DNA of 64,000 nt from Meghimatium bilineatum (lineage: Eukaryota > Mollusca > Gastropoda > Stylommatophora > Philomycidae): positions 62,581,353 to 62,645,352 of the forward strand of contig CM067316.1 in assembly GCA_034231615.1 (NCBI GenBank). Reading direction: 5' to 3'. The notes under the pieces are model-generated. The model ran no database searches. It was not told the DNA's origin and saw nothing but the letters and a program-made list of their open reading frames with translations. This document shows, piece by piece, positions 1 through 10,432 of the stretch; positions within the stretch are counted from its first letter, which is position 1, and every line of letters starts with the position of its first letter. The translations under genes were made by a program, and so were the position numbers.

Positions 1-157
1 TGGGGAGCAATAGTTCTTGTGGGGAGCAATGGTTCTTGTGGGAAGCAATGGTTCTTGTGGGAAGCAATGGTTCTTGTGGGAAGTTATGGTTCTTGTGGGA
101 AGCAATAGTTCTTGTGGGAAGCAATGGTTCTTGTGGAAAGCAATGGTTCTTGTGGTC
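1..157. repeat. 19-bp minisatellite, cut by window start
   Basis: About eight copies of a 19-bp unit built on GGTTCTTGTGGGAAGCAAT, with one or two substitutions per copy. The array begins before base 1, so its true length is unknown. The short ORFs on both strands are by-products of the repeat. Confidence 0.9.
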
Positions 158-617
158 CTGTATACATCTCTATATTATTTCTTACGTACACATTTGATAT
201 GAATATATTTGACATATGCGTAAATATTCTATATATAGTATAATCATGTCTGTCACGTGGACTATGTAATGATGTCTTGAAATGGCGTGAATATGGTTTA
301 TTTGACACCATTATCAACCTGCATAGTTTGTGCGATTTGAAATGATGTCATGGCACAGTCATGTAGAATATTGACATATGTGCCGAGTGTGTCATACATG
401 TTTCTGTACAGCTTACAGCTGATGTAAATGTGCAGATATTAGTGATGTATTTACACAGCTAATCAGATAACAAATACTTTAGAGGCAGATGGTATATACG
501 GTTTTACACAAGAATCATCAACATTATCATCAGGTGCCGTGCCGATTGGCGTAGACAATCATGGATCTTCAACTCTCTATGTCCAGAATCTTTTATCAGG
601 ATTGTTGTTGGCGCTTT
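158..617. other. No gene seen
   Basis: AT-rich unique-looking DNA between two arrays. I see no coding frame, splice-framed exon or RNA gene that I can support. Confidence 0.5.
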
Positions 618-842
618 TGTCATGTCACGTTGTCAGACTAATATTTTGCCATGTCACGTTGTCAGACTAATATTTTATCATGTCACGTTGTCAGACTAAT
701 ATTTTGTCATGTCAGATCGGAGTAATATTTTATCATACCACGTTGCCAGGCTAATATTTTGTCATGTCACGTTGTCAGACTAATATTTTGTCATGTCACG
801 TTGTCAGACTAATATTTTGTCATGTCACGTTGTCAGACTACT
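618..842. repeat. 29-bp minisatellite
   Basis: About eight copies of a 29-bp unit containing TCACGTTGTCAGACTAATAT. One copy is shortened and altered near 705-735. The last copy runs directly into the RT-F relic on the minus strand. Confidence 0.9.
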
Positions 843-1024
843 ATCTTCTCTCGTTGTCATTATCTCTCTTGCCTTCTATCTAGCTCATATATGTGTTCTC
901 CAGACCGTCCTGTTTCATAACGTGTCCAAATAATAAAGATTGTCTTTTTATGATAACTTAAGCAACCCCAGTCTCGTATTCGATTCTTTCAGCACATCCT
1001 CGTTATTCTTCCTAGTTGCCTATA

Positions 1025-1200
1025 CTACTCTCAGCATTCTTCTATAGAACCACATCTCTGTTGTCCATTATACTCTCAGCATTCTTCTATAGAACCACAT
1101 CTCTGTTGTACATGATACTCTCAACATTCTTCTATAGAACCACATCTCTGTTGTCCATTATACGCTCAGTATTCTTCTATAGAACCACATTTCTGTGGCC
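1025..1200. repeat. 45-bp array inside RT-F (4 copies)
   Basis: Four near-identical 45-bp copies containing TTCTTCTATAGAACCACATC. On the minus strand each unit is 15 codons of the RT-F segment EMWFYRRML, so the duplicated piece is retrotransposon coding sequence. One original copy still joins the flanking frame at about 1,190-1,250. Confidence 0.9.
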
Positions 1201-1729
1201 TCTAGTTTCCCACTATCCTTTTTATGTAATGTCAAAGACTCACACCCATATGTTAGAATAGGTTTTTATGTAGCTCTGAAGAACTCTCTTCCTTGCCTCT
1301 ATTAACAGCGACATATAACGTAGTATCTTCTTCATTTTTAGGACTGCCGTCTTTGCCTGCCATATTCTGCTTCTTATCTCTGATGAACTTCTTCCATCTG
1401 ATGTCAATGTCGTTCTTAGATATTTCAATTTACGAACCTGTTTGATTAACGAGTCATTCACTTTTATCTTTCACACTGGGAGACTTTCTTTCTTTCAAAC
1501 AACTATGTTACTGAATTCTTGTTATTTAAGACAAGGTATTTGTCTTTGCTTTCTGCTACCGTGTTGATTCGTTCCAGTAGATCTTTCTCGTGTTCGGCAA
1601 TCAGAACTGTGTCATCTGGTTATCTCAAGTTATTTATGTTATACCCACCCACTGATATTCATGGAATGTTATCAATTGTTCGTAATATGTTTTCACTGTA
1701 CATAGAGAACACAACTTTTGAAAGCACAC

Positions 1730-2275
1730 ATCCCTGTCTAACACCTTGTTTTATCTGTTCAAAGTACACCTCACTGTCTGACACCTTGTTTTATCTGTTG
1801 AAACCACACATCATTGACACCTTGTTTTATGTGTTGAAAGCACACATCACTGTCTGACACCTTGTTTTATCTGTTGAAAGTAAACATCCCTGTCTGACAC
1901 CTTGTTTTATGTGTTGAAAGCACACATCACTGTCTGGCACCTTGTTTTATCTGTTGAAAGTAAACATCCCTGTCTGACACCTTGTTTTATCTCTTGAAAG
2001 TACACATCACTGTCTGACACCACGTTTTATCTGTTGAAAGTAAACATCCCTGTCTGACTCCTTGTTTTATCTCTTGAAAGTACACATCCCAGTCTGACAC
2101 CTTGTTTTGTCTGTTGTATGCACACATCCCTGTCTATCACATTGTTTTATCTGTTGAAACCACACATCACTGACACCTTGTTTTATGTGTTGAAATCACA
2201 CATCATTGTGACACTTTATTTTATCTTCTGAAAGTGCACATCCCTGTCTGACTCCTTGTTTCATATGTTGAAAGC
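1730..2275. repeat. 40-bp array seeded in the RT-F GVRQGC motif
   Basis: About 13-14 copies of a 40-bp unit containing CACCTTGTTTTATCTGTTGA. On the minus strand the unit encodes the RT motif KQGVRQGC. Because 40 is not a multiple of three, the frame rotates from copy to copy. Copies differ by CCT/CAC changes and small deletions (for example at 1,800-1,830 and 2,160-2,215). Confidence 0.9.
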
Positions 2276-2299
2276 AACAATCGCTGCACATCACGTGAC

Positions 2300-3040
2300 C
2301 GAACATAAAGAGACACCGATACCCCGAGACGCCATAATATGACTGAATATCAAGTGACTGAACATGAAACATATATTTAAAACCGATCACCACTTAAGCC
2401 CGCGAAGGCTAAGAGGTTGCCCATAAATTCAACGTCAAGAATTCAACAATTACACAGAGGAGGGGAGATCTGATGTTTGACAGTTGTTGACAGGGGGAGG
2501 TGTGGGATGGAAAAAACTGATATCAATAATACTTGTTTCTACAGTTTTAAATCATATCTTTAATGCTTAAATTTTAAACCGAAAAGCAATTATATGTTTA
2601 ATACACTTATTTTCAAAATCGCGCCGTGTCCCTCTTGAGACCAATTCAAGCCCCTGCCTCTTAGGTGGCGCATCCCCAGTTTGGGAACTACTATCTAATT
2701 GTTTGTTCATTGTTGTAACCAACTTGCAAATTCTGAGCTAGAACGGTTGGTTATCTTTGTTGATTGTAACAACCAACATTAAAATATCTGAGACAGAACC
2801 GTTCTTTATTCGCGAATCCGGATCCGCGTGTTCGTGTTCGTTGTTTAAATATAAATACTTCAACAGAACAGACCCTACATCAGTCCAAGAAAAATATACA
2901 CGCGACAGCACTACATGTAAACAAATGCATAAATTGTGAAATTTGTAAATGTCTGCCTACAATAAATAATGTTATGAGTGAATAGATTTAGGAATATTTA
3001 TAAACTAAATTTATTAATAATATAATACGATACATAGCCT
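2300..3040. other. Spacer with a hAT-like terminal repeat relic
   Basis: No coding frame supported. On the minus strand, about 2,692 down to 2,620 begins TAGTTCCCAAACTGGGG followed by CG-rich text. This resembles the CAGxGGTTCCCAAACT ends of hAT-type DNA transposons. I could not find a partner end or an 8-bp target duplication. Confidence 0.35.
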
Positions 3041-3045
3041 TACAG

Positions 3046-3490
3046 TGACTTAGGGGTGCCACTCTGGAGACATCAGCACAAAAAACGCTAAAATAACTAT
3101 ATCCTCAGCCATTCCGAGGAGTGTAGAAAAATCATGTCCAGACCATTCCTTGGTGTTATCAATCCAGTATTTTCTGTTTCCTCTTCTCCTTCCACCCTCG
3201 ATAGTTCCTTGTAAGATCATTTTAGAAAGCAAGTCGTGTCTTGTTACATGTCAAAACCAAACAAGTTTACGCCATTTCAGCACTGCCAAAAGTGGCTCTT
3301 GATAACCTGCAAGTTTGTTTATTTGCTGCTGGACGAATTTGCTGCTGTCTTATGATCCATTTAACTAATTCTTAACAAACGTGTGTAGTACTTGTTTTCA
3401 AAAGCCATAATCCTTCTTTCTGTGTCCGAATGGAGTGTCCAACTTTCACATCCTTGTAAATGTATACTTAGTACTAGCGATCTGAATCGA
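3046..3490 (-). pseudogene. RT-B LINE C-terminal relic
   Basis: Minus-strand reading, with two frameshifts, passes through a GCESWT-like position (about 3,440), a SKINKLAGYQEPLL segment, VWF..HVTRHDLLSKMILQGT and EGGRRRGNRKYW..DNTKEW, and stops at 3,050. The last 60 codons are open. This is the post-RT C-terminus of a LINE whose other copies lie at 16.8-17.4, 22.7 and 51.7 kb. The RT domain itself is missing (5' truncation). Confidence 0.8.
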
Positions 3491-3544
3491 TTGATTTAAA
3501 TCACTTCACACATGCTGTATGCGCAAACTTCTCAGGATAAAGTG

Positions 3545-3800
3545 ACACGATAACGTACCTGATACTGAAGTCCTCACTAAAGTCAACATCACAAGCACTC
3601 ATACAATGTTGAAGAAGAACCAAATGAGATGGAATGTGTTGTGCGCATGTCAACAAATTAATCACAAAAGCTGATGTATGGTGAGCTCCTCAAGGAAAAC
3701 GGCTGGTCGGTGGGCAGAAAAAAGATGCATCAATGATTTTTAAAATGTTTGGCTGCGATATCGAAGCCTTTCACCTACACATACGACTAATCATAACGTT
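3545..3800 (+). pseudogene. RT-D LINE C-terminal relic, plus strand
   Basis: Frameshifted reading DTEVLTKVNITS..QMRWN, then KLMYGELLKENGWSVGRKK, matches in order the NMTSIE..LRWAGHVVRM..QLLYGEL..GKRSVG style of this LINE C-terminus. It lies tail to tail with the minus-strand RT-D copy that ends near 3,885, so two insertions of one family converge here. Confidence 0.65.
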
Positions 3801-3884
3801 TGTGTCACTATTACCCTTCTTGGAATGGAAAAGCCAGCTCCATCTCCCAAATATCATTAGTCCTCTCTAATAAAGATGTTGTTC

Positions 3885-4366
3885 CTCCTTCGTAAGCGAA
3901 GATGAGCATGGCATGAAAAACAATAAACATATGTGATGAAAAGTGACGTGAAAAACAAAAGTGTTTGTCTATTTTGATTTAGGTTTGTTAGTTCCTAGAT
4001 GCCCGAGGAGTCCGATTCGTGGTGCCAGGAAAGATTTGTTGCAGTGGGTACATGCGTGCAGAGGGTCCCGAGTAAGAACTTTTCAGATCTTTCCTTCCGT
4101 TTCTGTCTCTGGTAGATTGCCCGCAACGTTCTTTTTTGTTCAAATTTTAGTGTGCCAAGCTTAGTAATCAAGAGCTGTAGTCTCCCAGAGGCTGGGATCA
4201 ATGTAAATTGTTTGAGGGAGTTTTTTAAGTAATCATTAAAGCGCGCTTGCTGCCCTCTGCTTGAATGTTTACCGTCGCACAGCTCCCCATACAACAATCT
4301 CTTAAGAAGGCACTTGTCTGGCATGCGGACGGCGTGGCCGGCCAGGTGGAGTTGGGACTCAATCAA
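3885..4366 (-). pseudogene. RT-D LINE C-terminus with 3' UTR, 123-codon open frame
   Basis: An uninterrupted 123-codon minus-strand frame (4,366-3,995) reads GHAVRMPDKCLLKRLLYGEL, then GKHSSRGQQARFNDYLK and NSLKQF, and ends in a decayed cysteine/histidine segment (TLCTHVPTATNLSWHHES) where the family has a zinc-knuckle-like end. Downstream, 3,990-3,885 is the element's 3' UTR. It ends on the minus strand with TCATCTTCGCTTACGAAGGA, and the same terminus recurs at 51.68-51.71 kb. The lack of stops in this part suggests a younger insertion than its neighbours, or chance. It is not a host gene. Confidence 0.85.
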
Positions 4367-4369
4367 TAC

Positions 4370-5360
4370 GATACATAGCAGGTCATAGTGCTGTTATTAT
4401 TTGCTTCTATTTCAAACTTCATCAGCACGCGGGAACAAATCAATTAATATTTTCCATTCGCTGGGCATTTAACTGGCTATTTGCATAATAATGCATACAA
4501 TATAAGATAGTAATATATTATACATTATATATTGTATCAAAATTAACATATTTACTATAAACAGTTACAGGTAAAAAGTTACGCCTTTACAAAAATATAA
4601 GCACAGGTTGTAAGATAAACAAAGTATGGCGGCACTTCAGTTATATTTTCAAAACCCTATCGTCCGTACTCTGAAAATCAAGGGTGCTATTCCATTGAAG
4701 TCAACCTTCGATACAAAGACTGTACTCGATGATGATGATAATAATTATGAGGTACTTTAATTGGGTAAAAAAAAATAAGTTATACGTAAATAGGATAAAA
4801 ATACGTACAATAATTTTCTAGGCGATGCATTTTCTTTTTTCCGCCCATGTATTTGTAATACCCACTCAATGTAAAATAAAAGCACACTTCTATAACATGT
4901 ATGTTGTATAATGTAAACTGTAAAGATAAAAAACATTGTTATATTTACGTGTGTATAGGCCTATGTACGAGTATATTTACGTGTGTATAGGTCTATGTAC
5001 GAGTATATATGTGCGTGTCGGCGTGCTAAATCCTAAATAAAGTAAAAAAGTTACAGTGATTACCGAACTATTGATGTAAAACATAAATAAATAAAAATAA
5101 AACAAAAAACAAGGGCAATTATCCACGTATCGGTCAAATCGGGACCTTTGTCAAGAAACAAATAATGGTCAAGAAAACACAATCATAAAAATATTGAAAA
5201 TTAAGTTGAATGTCGGAGTGGTAGTGGAGTTGATAGTTAGCTGTCCTTCCAAACCAAACTCATCAAACAGCTAGGATGTTCGAACGCTGACCACCCAGAT
5301 TGTACTTGGACTAGACGTATTAATGGGAGCCACAAAATTGACCTGCTGATTGTCTATTGT
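4370..5360. other. AT-rich spacer; weak first-exon candidate at 4,626-4,760 (+)
   Basis: Mostly A+T-rich with a 32-bp direct duplication at about 4,948-5,012 (core GTGTGTATAGGYCTATGTAC). A 44-codon plus-strand ORF starts at 4,626 (MAALQLYFQNPIVRTLKIKG...) and is open to a TAA at 4,758. A GAG/GTACTT donor-like site lies just before the stop. The run GATGATGATGATAATAAT near its end also looks like a LINE 3' tail. I cannot tell a lone first exon from chance. Confidence 0.3.
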
Positions 5361-5364
5361 CTTT

Positions 5365-5612
5365 ACCCAGGTGAATGATTGTTGATCGCATTCACACTTG
5401 CCGTTAAGCGTAGGCGTGGGAGCTTAAGCTGTCGTTCCAAGGCCAGATGTGTCGCCGTGGTTGCATTTAGTCCATATTTGTTCAAGGCTATCTTGATGTT
5501 TTCTATCCACCGTTTTCTTGGTCTGCCTTTGGCCTTACTCCCGGATATTCTTGTATTATATGCTCTTATTGGTATTTGGTTTGGCTTCATTTTCATAAAG
5601 TGACCTGCTGAT
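5365..5612 (-). pseudogene. RT-H LINE 3'-terminal fragment
   Basis: Open on the minus strand through MKPNQIPIRAYNTRISGSK, KGRPRKRWIENIKIALNKYG and ATHLALERQ to SVNAINNHSPG. The terminal D-R-Q-stop is damaged. The homologous copy at 39.4-39.8 kb continues well upstream, so this one is 5'-truncated at about 5,600. A long minus-strand ORF that extends to 5,689 includes unrelated flank upstream of the truncation point. Confidence 0.8.
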
Positions 5613-5699
5613 GATATGCTTAAATATGTGTAGGTATGTACAGGGTGTACCTCTTGCCCATGGAAGACCAACAAGCACAATGAAAACAAGTCTTTTTAC

Positions 5700-5845
5700 G
5701 TCGTTTTCGTGAATTTCGTTGTAGTCGTTGGCAAGTGACACAAAGTGTATACATAGTGACTAACGATATCATAGCAATAATGAAACTCGTCAGGAATGGA
5801 TTGTTTTTATTCTGTTCGTATGTCTTCTATTGACGAGAGTCACGC
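5700..5845 (+). repeat. Dispersed repeat P, copy 1
   Basis: Contains CATAGTGACTAACGATATCA flanked by GTGAATTTCGTTG on the left and a TTTTATTCTG..TCGTATGTCTTCTA stretch on the right. The same order of blocks occurs at 31,165-31,320. Its core, in inverse orientation, matches the arms of the foldback at 35,060-35,274. Probably a non-autonomous inverted-repeat element. Confidence 0.55.
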
Positions 5846-6067
5846 GCAGGACCTCAGTTATGCCTTTGGAAGGAAGGGGGGGGGGGTGAAGTTTCGCAAA
5901 AAGAAAGGTAGTCACTTCATGTTTAGTGTATTTTAAAACACATAACTTTAGGATGGAGAAACCTGTTAGGAGCGGGGTGGTGAAAACATCTACTTGTTTT
6001 GTAATGTTAAATGGCTTGATCTATTTTCCGGGTGAGGGAGGGGGTACACTACAAAACACCCTCACCC
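5846..6067. other. G-rich spacer
   Basis: Holds a run of 12 G at 5,876-5,887 and the G-rich stretch GGTGAGGGAGGGGG near 6,030. No gene seen. Confidence 0.5.
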
Positions 6068-6079
6068 ATATATGAGTTT

Positions 6080-6358
6080 CGCCCGTGTGTTGCCGGAGTC
6101 CGAAAGGGAAGCACAGAATAGCAACACTGTTTACCTTCCATGCATGTCGTAAAAGGCGACTAAGGAGGTTATGGGATGGAGTTGACTGTCCCATCCCATA
6201 TAGGGTCAGTGACCCAAAGCCATGCTGAAGTCGGATGTGTCAGGCCGCAAGGCGCATATATCACATCAATGCTGTAAACCATGACACAACGCATTCCGTT
6301 CTATGGACTACATCCTGCTAATCTGCAGGAGTTTGAGAACGAACGTAGAGGAAGAAGA
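6080..6358 (+). mobile_element. SINE-like element, long form, full copy with 12-bp TSD
   Basis: A 279-bp element flanked by perfect 12-bp direct repeats ATATATGAGTTT at 6,068-6,079 and 6,359-6,370. It starts with GCCCGTGTGTTGCC, carries the conserved block TCGTAAAAGGCGACTAAGGA, and ends in GGAGTTTGAGAACGAACG followed by a GAAGAA tail. Two other long copies (43.6 and 60.0-60.3 kb) align end to end. It has no ORF. I see no clear tRNA A/B boxes, so the origin of its head is unknown. The TSD and short A-rich repeat tail fit LINE-driven retrotransposition. Confidence 0.85.
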
Positions 6359-6498
6359 ATATATGAGTTTGCGTATGCGTGTTTACATGCTATTTTCACA
6401 ACCAAAAAAAAAAGAATTTGTAAAATTCATCACTTTCGATTGCACAGAAAAATTGAAAAGATTCCTTATAAAACTTCATTTTATACACAATATTTTTG

Positions 6499-6590
6499 CA
6501 TAGTGTTCAGTGTTGCCATAGTGTTCAGTGTTGCCATAGTGTTCAGTGTTGCCATAGTGTTCAGTGTTGCCATAGTGTTCAGTATTGAAT
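6499..6590. repeat. 18-bp tandem repeat (5 copies)
   Basis: Five copies of TGTTCAGTGTTGCCATAG; 18 bp keeps one frame open across the array. The final copy has diverged. Confidence 0.9.
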
Positions 6591-6599
6591 GCAGAAATG

Positions 6600-7374
6600 G
6601 TTGTTGAATTATATTATGTGCGTTTCAAAATAGTTGCCCTCACTTTCTTTTTAATATCTATATAACTAGTAAGTGTAATTTAATGATTTTTTGCATGGAA
6701 GTTAAATATTGAACGACATAAAGAATTTATAAATTTCATTTCACCAGGTGTTGCCATTTGCACTCGGCGACATATTCCTATGATGTGTGTGAATGTGTGA
6801 CTGCTATAGTGACAGAATAAATTAATTTTACAGTAATTTATCAAAATAGATTATGAGACATATGTACAGACACATGTCTTCCAATGACCTTGATCGTCAA
6901 ATTTGACTGAAATTTACATTAAAATTGTGCGCAGGTTCAGATCGAAACAAATAGGTTTGGTTGTATTACAAATTTCACACCAAATGGTCATGTACGGTAT
7001 CTTCATTATTTTTAGCATAAACATCTTAAGTGTGTGTGTACATACATTATATAGACAAGTTGCATATTTTTGGTTCAATTGCGATGCAAATATTTCTACA
7101 TTATGTTGTTACGTTTTTAAAACACTAATGAAAATTTTATGCATATCTGTAAAATATTTGCAGCTACAAAATTTTACACAAAGACATGTATTTTACACAG
7201 GGGTATGTATTTTGAAACGTACATTTTTTAAAGAATGAAGTAAAAGTGTGATCCTTTCTGTATAGAATGTTGATGGACATAAGACGTATCTTAAGTTTGA
7301 TACAATAACTATGTTAGTTACAAGTGAAGTAAGTAGTACGTTGATTTTTTTAATACTGTATTTTTAGAATTTTA
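6600..7374. other. No gene seen
   Basis: AT-rich DNA. A 111-codon plus-strand ORF at 6,903-7,238 has biased Y/F/C/V composition typical of chance translation and matches nothing I recognise. Confidence 0.5.
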
Positions 7375-7790
7375 ACAATCAAGTGGAAAAAGTGAATTAT
7401 CTCGGCATCATTTTAACATCAGATTGTCGGGTGCTCCATTGAGCTATGGAGCAGGATCACACACGCCTAATCAGTATTTAGAAATATAAAGAAATATTCT
7501 ATCCAATGTAGTATTTTCAGTGCATATGTGAATTCTGATACGTGGATGTTATATCGAACCAACTCTATTTTATGAATGTCAAGCATCACAAACGTGCAAA
7601 GTGAGCTGAAGACTATTCAGATGTTTTGTTGTTGTTGTTTTTGTTGTTTAAAAAAAAAAAGAAGCGAGATGAACATCCAATGGACATTTAAGAAAATTAA
7701 TGTACAAGTCCTGAGAGACACTGAAGAAAAATGACAAATTAGAAGCAGTCAAGATGTTTAAGGCACGTTAACAGATAACTGAAAACTGGA
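7375..7790 (+). pseudogene. RT-F LINE C-terminal relic
   Basis: Reading with shifts: QVEKVNYLGIILTSD, then a CYIEPTLFYECQ block equivalent to the LYGCETW position, then NIQWTFKKINVQVLRDTEEK (equivalent to PWTAKKINAEVL in the 51-kb copy) and a KLEHF segment. The last part is where the following 20-bp array begins. A GTTGTTGTTTTTGTTGTT stretch and an A-run interrupt it near 7,625-7,660. Confidence 0.7.
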
Positions 7791-7829
7791 ACATTTCGAC
7801 GTAACACAGAACATCAGTTGGGAAGTTGG

Positions 7830-8288
7830 ACTATATAACTGAAAACTGAAACTATACAACTGAAAACTGGAATATATAACTGAAAATTGGAACCATACAA
7901 CTGAAAACTGAAACTATACAACTGAAAACTGGAACATAAAACTGAAAACTAGAACTATACAACTGAAAACTGGAACATATAACTGAAAATTGGAACCATA
8001 CAACTGAAAACTGAAACTATACAACTGAAAACTGGAACATAAAACTGAAAACTGGAACATAAAACTGAAAACTGGAACATAAAACTGAAAACTGGAACAT
8101 AAAACTGAAAACTGGAACTATACAACTGAAAACTGGAACATAAAACTGAAAACTGGAACATAAAACTGAAAACTGGAACATAAAACTGAAAACTGGAACT
8201 ATACAACTGAAAACTGGAACATAAAACTGAAAACTGGAACATAAAACTGAAAACTGGAACTATACAACTGAAAACTGGAACTATCTAA
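7830..8288. repeat. 20/21-bp minisatellite next to RT-F
   Basis: About 22 copies mixing a 20-bp form (ATAAAACTGAAAACTGGAAC) and a 21-bp form (TATACAACTGAAAACTGGAA plus C). The AACTGAAAACTGGAACAT core is the RT-F sequence encoding KLEH just upstream at 7,775-7,800. Variant order (20-20-20-21) recurs, which suggests secondary duplication of blocks. Confidence 0.9.
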
Positions 8289-8299
8289 CGTAACAGTAA

Positions 8300-8492
8300 G
8301 ATTTTTGCTGTCACTGACCACCTTAATTTTTTTCTTACCGGGCACGACCCCCCCCCACCCCCACCCCCGTTTTCCAATATATACGCTACTTTATTTTCTT
8401 ATTGTAAATGTAAAGGATCATTATAATTCTTCAAGGCTTCGTGAACCGCCTGAGATGATCCTGCCGGACATCAGTTTAAGAACCGCTGTTTT
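8300..8492. mobile_element. hAT-like element end (TIR at 8,476-8,492)
   Basis: The right end reads CAGTTTAAGAACCGCTG. Its complement CAGCGGTTCTTAAACTG is a typical hAT-type terminal repeat, followed by TTTTAGTG where an 8-bp target duplication would lie. A possible left end near 8,311 is too degraded to be sure. The interior has a C-rich run at 8,348-8,366. Confidence 0.4.
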
Positions 8493-8934
8493 AGTGTAAA
8501 CCGGGACCCCTAAACGTATATCTTCGATCAATATATTCTTTTCCCGTATGTCAGTAATATCTATTGAATTTCATTCCAAATCTGTCGATTTCAAGGGGTT
8601 GAAATACTCTTCCTGATTGGATAAAATAGAACCCCCACATCATCGCCAATACTTTTCAACTTCCTGGAGCACACATTTCTACTAGTACCAAATGTCTATT
8701 TTCAAGAGACGATCAAGTTTCAGAGTTTTCCCTACACTTTTATTCTAGTACCAAATGTCTATTTTTGAAAGGGAATTGCCTTTGAGAACGTTCACCACAC
8801 ATCTCTTTCTAATGTCTACTTTTTGAGAAAACACTGTTCACGCTTAAAAACTTCCACCACACATTCCTATTAGTACTCTACATCTATTTTTGAAAGGGCG
8901 TCGCGGTTCATATCCCGTTTTAGATAACACCAGA
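8493..8934. repeat. Degenerate tandem repeat of about 60-85 bp
   Basis: From about 8,648 to 8,905 the block TAGTACCAAATGTCTATTTT with CACCACACAT recurs three or four times with heavy divergence. A related block (TTTTGAGAAGACATCG..TTTCACCAGACATT) reappears at 10,455-10,520. The RT-L fragment and 39-bp array between them therefore seem to have landed inside this older repeat. 8,493-8,647 holds nothing recognisable. Confidence 0.5.
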
Positions 8935-9200
8935 ATCTTAACTAGCACAACCCCAGTTGTAGATTACATCAGAAGACAACATATTAAGTGGAATTCACAC
9001 GCCTGCAGATTAGCATCAGACAGAGCTTACCAAAAAGCATTGCAACTAAGATACAACGGATACAAAAGCCTGAGGCAGATCTTGCAAACGATGGATTATA
9101 TTACAGGAATAAACGAAACCACAAATCTAGGCATACATGAAGCACATAACAAAGCCATTGCCAGGCACCCTTCTACCATCTGACTCTGCAAGACACAAAG
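8935..9200 (+). pseudogene. RT-L LINE C-terminus with 3' end
   Basis: Nearly open reading LTSTTPVVDYIRRQHIKW, then HACRLASDRAYQKALQLRYN, a shifted KARGRPCKRW-like block, and NLGIHEAHNKAIARHP before a stop at 9,181. The 3' end runs into GATAGATAGA, the same kind of tail as the RT-L copy at 48.4 kb. 5'-truncated: the RT domain is absent. Confidence 0.8.
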
Positions 9201-9380
9201 GGATAGATAGATTATATAGATACATTAGATAAATACATAGACAGACAGGCAGGCAGGCAGACAGACCAGGCAGGCAGGAAGCAAGGCAGGCAGACAGACT
9301 GACAGACAGACAGACGACAGACAGACAGACAGATAGACAGACAGACAGACGGACGGATGGATGGATGGAAAGATATATAT
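9200..9380. repeat. Compound microsatellite (GATA/GACA/GGCA/GGAT)
   Basis: Tetranucleotide tract that shifts from GATA through GGCA and GACA to GGAT. It starts at the 3' end of the RT-L relic, so it probably grew from the element's GATA tail. Confidence 0.85.
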
Positions 9381-9394
9381 TTATTGAAAGTGGG

Positions 9395-10432
9395 TCACGG
9401 TTTAGACCAAGTTTTAGATTACATCAGAAGACTAACTAACACAACCCCAGTTTTAGATTACATCAGAAGACTAACTAACACAACCCCAGTTTTAGATTAC
9501 ATCAGAAGACTAACTAACACAACCCCAGTTTTAGATTACATCATAAGACTAACTAACACAACCCTAGTTTTATATTACATCAGAAGACTAACTAACACAA
9601 CCCCAGTTTTAGATTACATCATAAGACTAACACAATCCCAGTTTTAGATTACATCATAAGACTAACACAACCCCAGTTTTAGATTACATCAGAAGACTAA
9701 CACAACCCCAGTTTTAGATTACATCAGAAGACTAACACAGCCCCAGTTTTAGATTACATCAGAAGATTAACTAACACAACCCCAGTTTTAGATTACATCA
9801 GAAGATTAACTAACACAACCCCAAATTTATATTACATCAGAAGACTAACTAACAGAATCCCAGTTTTAGATTACATCAGAAGACTAACTAACACAACCCC
9901 AGTTTTAGATTACATCAGAAGACTAACTAACACAACCCCAGTTTTAGATTACATCAGAAGACTAACTAACACAACCCCAGTTTTAGATTACATCAGAAGA
10001 CTAACTAACACAACCCCAGTTTTAGATTACATCATAAGACTAACTAACACAACCCTAGTTTTATATTACATCAGAAGACTAACTAACACAACCCCAGTTT
10101 TAGATTACATCATAAGACTAACACAATCCCAGTTTTAGATTACATCATAAGACTAACACAACCCCAGTTTTAGATTACATCAGAAGACTAACACAACCCC
10201 AGTTTTAGATTACATCAGAAGACTAACACAACCCCAGTTTTAGATTACATCAGAAGACTAACTAACAGAATCCCAGTTTTAGATTACATCAGAAGACTAA
10301 CTAACACAACCCCAGTTTTAGATTACATCAGAAGACTAACATAACCCCAGTTTTAGATTACATCAGAAGACTAACTAACATAACCCCAGTTTTAGAATAC
10401 ATCAGAAGACTAACATAACCCCAGTTTTAGAT
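9395..10432. repeat. 39/35-bp minisatellite made of RT-L coding sequence
   Basis: About 28 copies containing CCCAGTTTTAGATTACATCA. The 39-bp form is 13 codons of the RT-L segment RLTNTTPVLDYIR. A 35-bp form lacks one CTAA and shifts frame. A block of about 620 bp appears duplicated, since the order of variants at 9,400-9,720 recurs at about 9,900-10,260. The source sequence stands next door at 8,940-8,985 and again at 63,800-63,890. Confidence 0.92.

Larger units (their letters stand above)
843..2290 (-). pseudogene. RT-F non-LTR reverse transcriptase relic (C-terminal half)
   Basis: Read on the minus strand from 2,290 down, this is the second half of a LINE RT. First comes a KQGVRQGC motif (the RT block before the active site), then a degenerate catalytic box YPDD followed by TVLIAEHEKDL (about 1,570-1,625). 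Next is a post-RT segment, KYLRTTLTSDGRSSSEIRSR (about 1,330-1,440), then TYGCESLTL and the FYRRML..RKNNEDVL C-terminal segment (about 960-1,250). Several frameshifts and stops make it dead. Two blocks of its coding sequence have been expanded into tandem arrays (listed separately). The endonuclease and N-terminal RT are absent. The family is a metazoan LINE, but I cannot fix the clade by eye. Confidence 0.85.

Noticed and set aside
8300-8320. Left end of the 8.3-8.5 kb hAT-like element
   Set aside because: Candidate TIR and octamer have three or more mismatches to the right side; only the right end is supported.
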